Shown here: piece by piece, positions 33,041 to 42,249 of the stretch
How positions within the stretch are numbered: position 1 is the stretch's first letter
Layout: every line of letters starts with the position of its first letter
From: Armatimonadota bacterium
GTDB taxonomy: Bacteria > Armatimonadota > Hebobacteria > GCA-020354555 > CP070648
Assembly (NCBI GenBank): GCA_020354555.1
Contig: CP070648.1
Location: 464,115 to 510,443 of the forward strand
Reading direction: 5' to 3'
Length of the DNA stretch: 46,329 nucleotides
Notes under the pieces: generated by a model
The model's database searches: none
What the model was told of the DNA's origin: nothing
The model's input: only the letters and a program-made list of their open reading frames with translations
Made by a program: the position numbers and the translations under genes

Positions 33041-35587
33041 ATGTCCGTCACCCGCGTCCTCGTCATCCTCTGCATCCTCGGCGCATTGGCTGTGGCGTCA
33101 CCCGCCCAGGATATCTCGGACTGCACGCTGTACATGATGGGCCAGTCGCACATTGATGTCGCCTGGCGGTGGCAGTGGGATGAGACTATCGGCGTCTGCC
33201 GCGACACCTTCGGCCAGGCGCTCCAGCTCATGCAGGACTACCCTGATTTCCGTTACACCCAGAGCCAGGCGCTCCTCTACGCGGCGATGGAGGAGCATGA
33301 CCCCGAGTTGTTCGCCGCGATCAAGCGGGCGGTCGAGGCGGGGCGCTGGAGCATCGTCGGCGGGATGTGGGTGGAGCCCGACTGCAACATGCCGAGCGGC
33401 GAGTCGCTCGTCCGGCAATGTCTTCACGGGCAGCGGTACTTCCGGGACAAGTTCGGCGTCGAGGCACACATCGCGTGTGTGCCCGATACGTTCGGCCTCG
33501 CCTGGACCCTGCCCCAGATCCTCAAGAAAAGCCATATGGACAGCCTCGGATTCGCCAAGTTCACGTTCGGCCCTGGCCCGCTGCTCAGATGGGAAGGTCC
33601 TGACGGCTCCCAGGTGTTGTTCTATAACGGGCGCGACACGCTCGAGGCAATAGGCGCGGCGCTCGGCGACCCGCCGGACTTCTCGCGATTGCCGCCCACA
33701 TTGAAAGCGCTGGCGGAGGACACCGGCGCCAACATGCTGGCCGTACCGTACGGGGTGGGGGACCACGGCGGCGGCCCCACTCGGCGTGACATCGAGATGT
33801 TCCGCGGTCTCGCCCGACTCCCTGGTATGCCCACGGTCTGCTTGGCGACCGCTGACGATGTCTTTGCCGCCCTGCGTGAGAAGGCCGACCGTCTGCCGGT
33901 CTGGCGCGACGAAGTCAACTACTACCACCGCGGCTGCTACTCGTCGCAGGCCGAGATGAAGCGCCGCAATCGCAAGTGCGAGACGCTCCTGCCCAACGGC
34001 GAGAAATTCGCGGTCATGGCCATGTTGACGGGCGGGTCTGATTACCCGCGCGCAGCCCTGACCGAGGCGTGGCGGGGAGCGCTCTTCAACCAGTTTCATG
34101 ACATTCTTCCGGGATCATCAATCACGGAGGTTCACGCCGACGCCATGGATCTCTATCGCGACGTGGAGGCGGCGGGCGAACGCGTGCTGGACGACGCGCT
34201 TGCAGCATTGGCGCAGCGCGCCAACACCGAGGGTAGCGGCGAAGCCGTGATCGTCTTCAACCCGCTGCCCTGGCCGCGCACTGACATCGCGGAGGTGACG
34301 TTGGATTACGACAAGGTGCCGGCGCAGCTCACGGCCCGCGATGCGACCGGCGCCACCTGGGCCGCGCAGGTCGCAAGCAGCAAGACGATTTACGAAGCGT
34401 TCGAGCGCTGTCAGGTGATCTTCGCTGCGCGCGACGTGCCGGCGTTCGGCTTCAAGGTGTTCTGGATCGAGCGCAGCGATGCCGCGCCGGACAGCGGCCT
34501 CGCCGCCGGCGACTACTGGATCGAGAGTCCGCGCTGCCGCGTCGAGGTCGACGCGAAGACCGGCCACGTCATCACCATACGGGACAAGCAGTTGGGGCGG
34601 GACATCCTGGCGCGCGGCGCGCGAGGCAACGTCTTGCGCCTACTGGGCGACGACAGCGGCGGGCATACGGCGTGGGAGATCAAGTACACCGGCGACGTCG
34701 CAGAGCTCGCTAACCCGGTCTCGGTTCGCGTCGTCGAGCGCGGGCCGGTGCGCGCGACGGTCGAGGTCCGGTATTTCCGAGAAGGCAGCGTGTACCACCA
34801 GCGCATCTCGCTGTACGAGGACATCGAACGCATAGACTTCCCCACGACCATTGACTGGCGCGAGTACCATACCGCGCTCAAGGTATGCTTCCCGGTTGCG
34901 GTTGACGTGGACGAGTTCGTCCGCGAAATACCGTTCGGCAACATCGCGCACCAGTGCAACGGCGACGAGGTGCCGGCGCAGAAATGGATAGACCTCTCCG
35001 GCGGCGAGTGGGGCGTCAGCCTGCTCAACGATTCCAAGTATAGCCACAGCGTCACCGGAAGCGAGATGACGATCACGCTGCTGCGCAGCACCACCGACCC
35101 GGACCCGGTCGCCGATCTCGGGCGGCACACCATGACATACAGCCTGGTTCCTCACACCGGCGGATGGCGCGAAGCCCTGACCCAGCGCCGCGCCGAGGAG
35201 CTCAATGCCCCGCTCCTGGCCCGGGCTGTCGACCGCCACGAGGGGGCGCTCGGCTCCGAGTACTCTATGCTCAGCGTCGAGCCGGACAATGTCTTCGTCT
35301 CCGCGACCAAGTTGTGCGAGGACTCCAACGACCTTCTGGTTCGCGTTTGGGAGGCGCACGGGCAGGCGACACGAGCGCGGGTGAAACTTCCGATAGCTCA
35401 GGCCGCGGTGACCGAGGTTGACCTGCTCGAGGACACGCTCGGGCCCGTCGAGGCGACCGATGGCGTCCTCGTGGTGGACATCAAGCCCTACGAGATACGC
35501 AGCTTCAAGGTCAGGACCGGCATCCGGACGCCCAAGCCGGCATCGCGGGGGCTGCTCTCCGCAGAGCGCGCGTGGGAGATGCGATAG
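33041..35587 (+). CDS. Secreted GH38 alpha-mannosidase
   Basis: About 848 residues with a signal peptide (MSVTRVLVILCILGALAVASPAQD). The zinc-dependent GH38 site is visible: HID (His37, Asp39) in QSHIDVAWRWQWDET, the nucleophile Asp in VPDTFGLAW, and the last zinc His in FNQFHDILPGSSITEV. The middle and C-terminal all-beta domains (DIAEVTLDYD onward) are present, so it is full length. It removes alpha-linked mannose from glycans. ATG 33041 is preferred with GGGAG 11 nt upstream, but ATG 33032 or 33023 would also give a signal peptide. It is followed closely by nikR and a second glycosidase on the same strand. Confidence 0.9.
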   Translation: MSVTRVLVILCILGALAVASPAQDISDCTLYMMGQSHIDVAWRWQWDETIGVCRDTFGQALQLMQDYPDFRYTQSQALLYAAMEEHDPELFAAIKRAVEAGRWSIVGGMWVEPDCNMPSGESLVRQCLHGQRYFRDKFGVEAHIACVPDTFGLAWTLPQILKKSHMDSLGFAKFTFGPGPLLRWEGPDGSQVLFYNGRDTLEAIGAALGDPPDFSRLPPTLKALAEDTGANMLAVPYGVGDHGGGPTRRDIEMFRGLARLPGMPTVCLATADDVFAALREKADRLPVWRDEVNYYHRGCYSSQAEMKRRNRKCETLLPNGEKFAVMAMLTGGSDYPRAALTEAWRGALFNQFHDILPGSSITEVHADAMDLYRDVEAAGERVLDDALAALAQRANTEGSGEAVIVFNPLPWPRTDIAEVTLDYDKVPAQLTARDATGATWAAQVASSKTIYEAFERCQVIFAARDVPAFGFKVFWIERSDAAPDSGLAAGDYWIESPRCRVEVDAKTGHVITIRDKQLGRDILARGARGNVLRLLGDDSGGHTAWEIKYTGDVAELANPVSVRVVERGPVRATVEVRYFREGSVYHQRISLYEDIERIDFPTTIDWREYHTALKVCFPVAVDVDEFVREIPFGNIAHQCNGDEVPAQKWIDLSGGEWGVSLLNDSKYSHSVTGSEMTITLLRSTTDPDPVADLGRHTMTYSLVPHTGGWREALTQRRAEELNAPLLARAVDRHEGALGSEYSMLSVEPDNVFVSATKLCEDSNDLLVRVWEAHGQATRARVKLPIAQAAVTEVDLLEDTLGPVEATDGVLVVDIKPYEIRSFKVRTGIRTPKPASRGLLSAERAWEMR

Positions 35588-35645
35588 GTGCGGCGGGGGC
35601 GCGCGCGACCGACGTCTTGCCGCCGCGCGCAGGAGTTCGCATGAC

Positions 35646-36083
35646 ATGAGCGATCACGACGACAGTAGTGAAACGGCAGAGCGCTTCGGTGTCTCCATGA
35701 GCCGGCGGCTGCTGCGTGCATTCGATCGAGTAATCCGTGAGAAGGGCTACCGCAGCCGCTCCGAGGCTATCCGCGACATCGTGCGCAACTACCTTGTCGG
35801 CCAGGAGTGGGTCGGCGGCAGGTCCCGGGTCGTGGGAACGGTCACCATCGTCTATGACCACGGGACCCGCGAGCTGGGTGACGTCCTGACCCACCTTCAG
35901 CACGAGCATCAAGCCACCGTCGTCTGCAGCACGCACGTGCACCTCGACCAGCACAACTGTCTCGAAGTGGTCGTGCTCAAGGGCCGTCCGCGGGATGTCC
36001 AGGCCATCGCCGACCGGCTCATCAGCACGCGCGGCGTGAAACACGGCCGCCTCGTCTGCACGACCACTGGCGCGCGTGTGTGA
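35646..36083 (+). CDS. nikR: Nickel-responsive regulator NikR
   Basis: A 145-residue ribbon-helix-helix plus ACT-like regulator. The N-terminal RHH is FGVSMSRRLLRAFDRVIREK and SRSEAIRDIVRNYL. High-affinity Ni ligands by spacing with E. coli NikR (His76, His87, His89, Cys95) are His86, His97, His99 and Cys105 in HEHQATVVCSTHVHLDQHNC; LEVVVLKG follows as usual. ATG 35646 has AGGAG upstream; the frame is open earlier. No nickel transporter or nickel enzyme gene is in the window. It is sandwiched between glycosidase genes, and its stop overlaps GTG/ATG codons of the next frame. Confidence 0.93.
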   Translation: MSDHDDSSETAERFGVSMSRRLLRAFDRVIREKGYRSRSEAIRDIVRNYLVGQEWVGGRSRVVGTVTIVYDHGTRELGDVLTHLQHEHQATVVCSTHVHLDQHNCLEVVVLKGRPRDVQAIADRLISTRGVKHGRLVCTTTGARV

Positions 36084-36154
36084 TGCCCCCGGCGAACCGG
36101 CCCGAAGATCCCCGCGCACACCCGATCCCGGCGCACGCAGAAAGGCAAACGCTC

Positions 36155-39145
36155 ATGCTCCTCGCGGCTGTCCTGATCGTGCTCCTGTGCGCTGCTGTCT
36201 GCGGCGCGCAGGAAGACATCCCTCGCGGAGTAGGTTCGTGGCCGGCTGACGGCCTCGGCAATCACAGGGCGGTGGTTCGGGTCGAGGAGCCATCCGACGC
36301 GGTATGGGTCCACATCACGTGGCGCCGACGTGACGATGCGCAGGATAATAACATCGTCATCATCTACGCGGCAACCGGCGAGCAGGTGACCAACGTCGTC
36401 CGAGCCGAGATAAGCCGCGAAGCCGGCGACGTCGTCTTTCAGGCCGGCGCTGCGGGCGAGTACCAGGTCTACTACATGCCCTACACGGCTTCAACCCAGC
36501 CGTGGGGCTACGCGACGCGCTATTCCTCGCCCGAGGATACCGCCGATCCCGCCTGGGTCGATCGCCACGGTCTGACGCCCGCGGGCCTCGCGCAGGGCGA
36601 ATGGCGGACGCTCCCGCGGGCTACAGTGGTGGAGATTCAAGCGCGTACGGACTTCGACCGCTTCGATCCGATGGAAGTCCCGGCGAGCGCGGCTGAGATG
36701 CAGGATATGCTGGCACGGCATCCCGGCGTACCCTACCTGCTCTTCCCGGAGGACCGCGAACACGCCATACGGATGACCGCCGATCTGCCGCTGCGGTGGG
36801 TACGGAACGGGCCGAGCAGCCGCTTCGACGGCGCGGCGCAGCGCGGCGAGTTCTACGTGTTTCAGATCGGCCTGTACGCGGCGCGGGAACGTATCGAGGG
36901 GCTCAAAGTCACATTCGACGACCTCACATCCGACAGCGGGGAACGCATCCCTGCGGCGGCGTTCCACTGCTTCAACCTCGGCGGCACCGACTGGCTCGGA
37001 CGAAGTTTCGAGAAGGACGTCACGGTGCCGCAGGGAGCGGCCCAGGCGCTGTGGTTCGGCGTGCAGCTACCAGAGGGCACGCAACCAGGCGAGTTGCGAG
37101 GCGCCCTGAACGTACGGCCCCTGAACCTTCCGGAAACGAGAGTAGACCTGTCCATCACCGTGGGCGCCGATGCCATCGCCGACCACGGCGACAACGATCT
37201 CTGGCGCCAGGCCCGGTTGCGTTGGCTGGATTCGACGATCGGACTCGATGACGAGGTCGTCGCCCCGTATACTGCGCTGCACGTGGCGGGCCGGACGGTT
37301 TCCTGCCTCGGACGCGAGGTGCGGTTCGCGGACACGGGACTCCCGGAGAGCATCACCAGCAGCGGGCGCGAGATACTGGCGAAGCCCATCGCCATGGTCG
37401 CGGAAGTGGGGGAGGGGCGCGAGTCCAATGAGACTGAATGGGGAGGCGGCCGTCCCAGGATTCTGAAGCAGGCGCCGGGCGCCGTGACGTGGCAGTCCGG
37501 CAACGCGGGCGGGCCTCTCGAGATGCGCTGCTGGGCCAAGATGGAGTGCGACGGCTACGTCAACTTCCGCGTGACCATCGCCGCGCGGCAGAGGGTGGAG
37601 GTGAAAGACATACGCCTCGAGATCCCGATGCGCCGCGAGGCGGCGACGTACATGATGGGTCTCGGACGTACCGGAGGCTACCGGCCCGAGGAATGGCAGT
37701 GGGCCTGGGATGCGCGGCGGGCGAACAACTCCGTGTGGGTGGGCGACGTGGCCGCCGGGCTGTACTGCAAGCTGAAGGATCCGGCGGACTCATGGTCACT
37801 CGGCGGGCTGCCCGACCTGCCCGCGGCGTGGCACAACGGCGGCCGCGGCGGCTGCATCGTGAGCGAAGAAGGCAACGATATCGTGACGGTTGGCGCGTAT
37901 AGTGGCCAACGCGCCTTGCAGGCCGGGGAGGAGCTTGAGTTCTGCTTCGGTCTGCTCGTCACGCCCGTCAAGTCTCTCGACCCTGCTCACTGGAATCAGC
38001 GTTACTATCACGCCGCCGTGCCCGCGCAGACGGCCGTGGATGCCGGCGCGAACATCATCAACGTCCACCACGGCAACGACCTGAATCCCAACATCAACTA
38101 TCCCTTCCTGGCTGCCAACGAGCTGGCCGCCTATGTCAACGACGCCCACGCGAAGAATGTAGCGGTCAAGATCTACTACACCGTGCGCGAACTCAGCAAC
38201 TACGTGGCGGAGATATGGGCGTTGCGGAGTCTGGGGCACGAAGTGTTCACCGACGGGACCGGCGGCGGTCACTCGTGGCTGTGCGAGCATCTCGTGGATC
38301 ATTACGCTCCCGCGTGGCATCATACGTTCGAGGATGGCCGGGTGGATGCGGCGATGGCGACCACTGGGCTTTCGCGTTGGCACAACTACTACCTGGAAGG
38401 CCTGGCGTGGCTGCTTGGGCATGTCGAGATCGACGGGCTCTATCTCGACGGCATCGGCTACAACCGCGAAATCATGAAGCGCGTGCGCAAGGTCATGGAC
38501 CGTATGCGCCCCGGGTCGCTGATGGACTTTCACTCCGGCAACGATTTCACGTTCAATGATCGCCGCGTCAGCCCGGCTTGCCTGTACATGGAGCACTTCC
38601 CGTACGTCAACAGCCTGTGGTTCGGCGAAGGGTACGACTACAACGAAAGCCCGGACTATTGGCTGGTCGAGATCTCCGGAATCCCCTTCGGCCTGTTCGG
38701 CGAGATGCTGCAGGACAACGGCAACCCGTGGCGCGGCATGGTCTATGGGATGACGGCCCGCTACTACAGCGGGGCCGACCCGAAGCATATCTGGCGCCTG
38801 TGGGACGAGTTCGGGATTCAGGACGCGCGGATGATCGGATACTGGGACCCCGCGTGCCCGGTAAGGACCGATCACCAGAACGTGCTTGCGACGGCCTATG
38901 TGAAGCCGGACAAGACGCTCGTGTCGATCGCCAGTTGGGCGCGGGAGTCGCTGTGGGGCAAGCAGCCGGTGCGCTGCCGGCTGCGCGTCGACTGGGCGGC
39001 GTTGGGCCTCGATCCGGAGAAGGCGACGATCGTCGCCCCGGCGATTCCCGGATTTCAGGACGCGGCTGAGTTCCGCCCACCTGACGAAATACCGGTCGAG
39101 TCCGGCAAAGGCTGGCTGCTGGTCCTGTCGGAAGACCGGACCTGA
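36155..39145 (+). CDS. Secreted DUF6067/GH123-like putative glycoside hydrolase
   Basis: About 996 residues with signal peptide MLLAAVLIVLLCAAVCGA, preceded by AAAGG. An in-frame start at 36080/36083 overlapping the nikR stop is possible but would put 24 residues before the signal. N-terminal beta domains lead to a segment with RTVSCLGREVRFADTGLPESI and a barrel-like half with NIINVHHGNDLNPNINYP, EIDGLYLDGIGYNRE and DFHSGNDFTFNDRRVSP. These resemble the DUF6067/GH123 group, recognised by general sequence pattern. The Asp residues in DGLYLDGIGY are candidate catalytic or substrate-binding positions. The substrate is unknown. Confidence 0.7.
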   Translation: MLLAAVLIVLLCAAVCGAQEDIPRGVGSWPADGLGNHRAVVRVEEPSDAVWVHITWRRRDDAQDNNIVIIYAATGEQVTNVVRAEISREAGDVVFQAGAAGEYQVYYMPYTASTQPWGYATRYSSPEDTADPAWVDRHGLTPAGLAQGEWRTLPRATVVEIQARTDFDRFDPMEVPASAAEMQDMLARHPGVPYLLFPEDREHAIRMTADLPLRWVRNGPSSRFDGAAQRGEFYVFQIGLYAARERIEGLKVTFDDLTSDSGERIPAAAFHCFNLGGTDWLGRSFEKDVTVPQGAAQALWFGVQLPEGTQPGELRGALNVRPLNLPETRVDLSITVGADAIADHGDNDLWRQARLRWLDSTIGLDDEVVAPYTALHVAGRTVSCLGREVRFADTGLPESITSSGREILAKPIAMVAEVGEGRESNETEWGGGRPRILKQAPGAVTWQSGNAGGPLEMRCWAKMECDGYVNFRVTIAARQRVEVKDIRLEIPMRREAATYMMGLGRTGGYRPEEWQWAWDARRANNSVWVGDVAAGLYCKLKDPADSWSLGGLPDLPAAWHNGGRGGCIVSEEGNDIVTVGAYSGQRALQAGEELEFCFGLLVTPVKSLDPAHWNQRYYHAAVPAQTAVDAGANIINVHHGNDLNPNINYPFLAANELAAYVNDAHAKNVAVKIYYTVRELSNYVAEIWALRSLGHEVFTDGTGGGHSWLCEHLVDHYAPAWHHTFEDGRVDAAMATTGLSRWHNYYLEGLAWLLGHVEIDGLYLDGIGYNREIMKRVRKVMDRMRPGSLMDFHSGNDFTFNDRRVSPACLYMEHFPYVNSLWFGEGYDYNESPDYWLVEISGIPFGLFGEMLQDNGNPWRGMVYGMTARYYSGADPKHIWRLWDEFGIQDARMIGYWDPACPVRTDHQNVLATAYVKPDKTLVSIASWARESLWGKQPVRCRLRVDWAALGLDPEKATIVAPAIPGFQDAAEFRPPDEIPVESGKGWLLVLSEDRT

Positions 39146-39204
39146 GCAACGCACGCGGTTCAAGAACGCTGCGGCTGCCGGGCAACACGCGAAAGAGACG
39201 GCCG

Positions 39205-41226
39205 CTAGCGGACAGGCTCCAGCAGCACGTAGTCTATCCCCGCCATGCGGTTAACCGGCTGCGCTGAAGGGTTCGTGCCGACGCATCGCAGGCCGATCAG
39301 CAACTCTCCGGCCGGTACGTCGAACTCGCCCAGGTTGACCTTCAGCGGCGTGATTTGCTGCGCGTAGAGATCCACGGGTCGCCCCACGGGCTCACCGCTA
39401 ACAAGCGGCTGGTGTATGCCGTAGTCCCATGACTTGGTCATGCCCAGCGTGACAGCGTAATGGCCGGCCTTTGCCACCGGCACCTTGACTTCCAGGACAT
39501 CGCCTTCCTCGGGGTTGAGCCACCACAAGTGACGGCTGTCGCTGAAGTCTCCCGACAGGTCCTGCACCTGGGTCTTGCCGCCAGTGCATCGGGCGACCTC
39601 CAGCTTCTCGCCTTCGACCGCTCCCTTCACGCGGTAAGGCTCCGGCAAGGGCCGGATGCGCCGCTCGGCCGCGGACACCGGCGCAAAGAAGTCCGTCGCG
39701 CCGGGCGCCGCGTACCAGTATGCCGTGCAGGCGTACTCGCGATCTGCACCTGACCATTTCTCGATGTCGAACCTGATGCGTCTCTGGAACGGAATGTCAT
39801 CAGAGACGTGATAGCGCGCGACCGCCGTATACCCGAAGTTGCCCGGGCCGGTGACGATGCTCTGGCTGTGGTAGGCGTGACTGAAGAGCGTGGTGTTGCA
39901 CCAGGCGTAGCCGAAGTAGTCCTCGGAGCCGGTGCCGAAATAGCTGGGGAATGTGTCGTCGTCAACCCAGACCTTCTCGTCGCCTTCGCCCCACCAGCCG
40001 GGCTTCGTGTTGACCACGCCGAGCATGACCCCGACGAAGCGCCCCGGCCCGCCGGCCTCGAGCATCGGCCAGTCAACAAACTCCGGCTGGGCGAGCAGCC
40101 AGTCATTGCGCCACTTCGCGTGAAAGTAGAGCGTACGCCCTTGCCTCCACTCCGCGGGCTTGCTCCATACGGTAAGCCGTACACTCACCGGGTCGTCTGA
40201 TTCGTTGCGAATGGCAATGCGCGCGCGTTTGGCGAAGGGCATGTACCAGTTGCAGTAGCAGCGGCCGTCCCCGAGCATGCCGACCGGAAGGCTCTCGTGC
40301 GGGTTTACGCCGGGCGTCGAGCCGAAGAAGTCGCCAATCGGCGCCCATACGCTCGGCTCGCGCTCCTCGTCGAAACTGATCGTCAGCAGCGTCTCGCGCA
40401 TCGCGGCGAACAGCTGCTCCGCAGGCACGTCGATCAAGCCCTCCATGCGCACAATCGCGCCCGGCCCCGCGAAGTCGTCGAGTACGAGTTCTCTTCCCGG
40501 CGCGATGGTAGCATCTTCGTCGCGGCGCTGCGCGCCTTTCGTCGTGAAGCTCACGGCGGGCCTGGAAAGGATCTCGCCGATCTCGCGCATCGTCGGGCGC
40601 GCCTCGTCCAGGGCCTGCATGGAGAACGGTTCCACGACTGTCCCTGTGGGGTACGTCCGATAGCCGACGTGGTAATACAAGCTCGGCTTGTCGACCGTGA
40701 CCTTGCAGCGCTGCTGGTATGCGATCGGGAAGTAGAGATTGGCCCCCAGCGCGCGGCGACCGCTGAAGGGAGCCGGGAACTCCGGCATCTGCGCCGATGT
40801 CAACGCGAGGAAGTCGGCTTCGAGCGCCGGCGTCTGCATATCGTCAACGTAGATTCGAATCGTGCCGCCGCCGTCCGGGTTTGCCGACCACAGGCGCACG
40901 ATCGCTCCCGGGCCGTCTATCTCCGCCATCACGAACTCGGTGCGCCCGTCGCGCTGCTCCTGGCGGATAAACTTGCCGGCGTCGCCGTTCGCGAACCAGC
41001 CGTCCTGTTCCGGCGATACGCTTGCTCGATCATAACTCGACTGTTGGTCGCACTCCATGCCGGGCTGCGGCGCGGTCGCGAGCCGTTCCATATCTATCAT
41101 CTCGCGCAGCAGCGCCTCGATGGTCACGCGGCCATCAGCCGGTGCCGCCTGCGCGGACCCGGGCCCCACCACAAGCCACAGCACCGCGGCCATCACCATC
41201 ACGACTTCCAGGACCATTCGTCTCAT
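39205..41226 (-). CDS. Secreted GH172 (DUF2961) glycosidase
   Basis: A 673-residue exported protein. ATG 41226 follows GGGAGGG and opens a signal peptide (MRRMVLEVVMVMAAVLWLVV...AQAA); the frame is open further upstream. The DUF2961 domain now called GH172 includes alpha-D-fructofuranosidases and D-arabinofuranosidases. The two conserved glutamates are Glu414 in WWGEGDE and Glu435 in GTGSEDYFG, 21 residues apart as in the characterised fructofuranosidase (Glu270/Glu291). A C-terminal beta domain ends at GIDYVLLEPVR. It is convergent with the DUF6067-like gene and divergent from radC. Confidence 0.9.
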   Translation of the reverse strand: MRRMVLEVVMVMAAVLWLVVGPGSAQAAPADGRVTIEALLREMIDMERLATAPQPGMECDQQSSYDRASVSPEQDGWFANGDAGKFIRQEQRDGRTEFVMAEIDGPGAIVRLWSANPDGGGTIRIYVDDMQTPALEADFLALTSAQMPEFPAPFSGRRALGANLYFPIAYQQRCKVTVDKPSLYYHVGYRTYPTGTVVEPFSMQALDEARPTMREIGEILSRPAVSFTTKGAQRRDEDATIAPGRELVLDDFAGPGAIVRMEGLIDVPAEQLFAAMRETLLTISFDEEREPSVWAPIGDFFGSTPGVNPHESLPVGMLGDGRCYCNWYMPFAKRARIAIRNESDDPVSVRLTVWSKPAEWRQGRTLYFHAKWRNDWLLAQPEFVDWPMLEAGGPGRFVGVMLGVVNTKPGWWGEGDEKVWVDDDTFPSYFGTGSEDYFGYAWCNTTLFSHAYHSQSIVTGPGNFGYTAVARYHVSDDIPFQRRIRFDIEKWSGADREYACTAYWYAAPGATDFFAPVSAAERRIRPLPEPYRVKGAVEGEKLEVARCTGGKTQVQDLSGDFSDSRHLWWLNPEEGDVLEVKVPVAKAGHYAVTLGMTKSWDYGIHQPLVSGEPVGRPVDLYAQQITPLKVNLGEFDVPAGELLIGLRCVGTNPSAQPVNRMAGIDYVLLEPVR

Positions 41227-41407
41227 GCTCGCAATCCCTCCCGTAGTCCCCATCGGGCATAACCCCGACGAACCGCAACGGTCTTCGCTGCGCGGCGCAC
41301 CGACTCCTGTCAACGGCCCGTAGAGATGGAGGTCGAGAGCACCGATACAAAGGAATCCCGCACCCCCGAGTCGAAATCGGGAGCGGTCCCGGTTCCGAGC
41401 AGGCGCC

Positions 41408-42094
41408 ATGGAAACGTACAGCACGATGATCCGCGATATCCCGGCGGATGAGCGCCCGCGGGAGAGGCTCGCCCACGCTGGCGCGGAGGCGCTGAGCGTG
41501 CCGGAGTTGCTCGCTATCATCCTGCGCGTCGGCTCGAGCCGCGGTTCAGCCATCAGCCTGGGCAACCAGTTGCTCAAGCACTTCGGCAGCTTGAGAGCGG
41601 TCGCGACGGCGACGGTGGCCGAGCTATCGGCGGTGCCGGGCGTCGGTATGGCGAAGGCGGCACAAATCAAGGCCGCGTTCGAGTTGGGCAAACGGTTAGC
41701 TACCATTACGAACGAGAAGCCGGTCGTCAATTGCCCGGAGGTGGCCGCCGGTCTCGTCATGGAGGATATGCGCTACCAGGACAAGGAGCACTTCAAGGCC
41801 CTGCTGCTCGATGTGCGCAATCGGTGCATCGCCGTGCGCCCTGTCTCGATGGGCAGTCTCACGTCGAACGTCGCCCATCCCCGCGAGGTCTTCCACGAGG
41901 CGGTGTCACATTCGGCGCATTCGGTCATCGTCGCGCACAACCATCCCAGCGGCGACCCGACGCCGAGCGAGGAAGACAAGGCTCTGACGCGGCGCCTGGT
42001 CGAAGCGGGGAAGGTCATGGGCATCGAAGTCCTCGATCACGTCATCATCGGGGACGGCCGCTGGGTCAGCCTGAAGGAAAAGGGCCTGATGTAG
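41408..42094 (+). CDS. radC: RadC family JAB-domain protein
   Basis: A 228-residue protein with an N-terminal helix-hairpin-helix (AVPGVGMAKAAQIKAAFELG, 75-94) and a C-terminal JAB/MPN metalloprotease-like domain whose JAMM motif is His177, His179 and Asp190 in HNHPSGDPTPSEED. Once thought to act in DNA repair, the family has no firmly established role. The length is standard. ATG 41408 has only a weak AGCAGG; ATG 41426 is an alternative. It is divergently arranged with the GH172 gene across 181 bp. Confidence 0.93.
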   Translation: METYSTMIRDIPADERPRERLAHAGAEALSVPELLAIILRVGSSRGSAISLGNQLLKHFGSLRAVATATVAELSAVPGVGMAKAAQIKAAFELGKRLATITNEKPVVNCPEVAAGLVMEDMRYQDKEHFKALLLDVRNRCIAVRPVSMGSLTSNVAHPREVFHEAVSHSAHSVIVAHNHPSGDPTPSEEDKALTRRLVEAGKVMGIEVLDHVIIGDGRWVSLKEKGLM

Positions 42095-42217
42095 CGCATC
42101 GCCGCGCCGCGCGTGACCCCGACTCGCATTCACCCCGTGCCGCCTCGTCGCGCACGCAGTTTGCGTTCCCGCGCCTCGGATCCCACGCCAAAGGCGCATT
42201 CAATCATACGCCATATC

Positions 42218-42231
42218 TATACTACAGTATG
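42218..42231 (+). promoter_or_regulatory. Possible -10 element and palindrome before the M48 gene
   Basis: TATACT (42218-42223) is five of six to the -10 consensus and overlaps the short palindrome ATACT-AC-AGTAT (42219-42230). No matching -35 is seen, so this is tentative. It would give a 20-nt leader to ATG 42250. Confidence 0.3.
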
Positions 42232-42249
42232 CCAGGTGGACGATACGAT

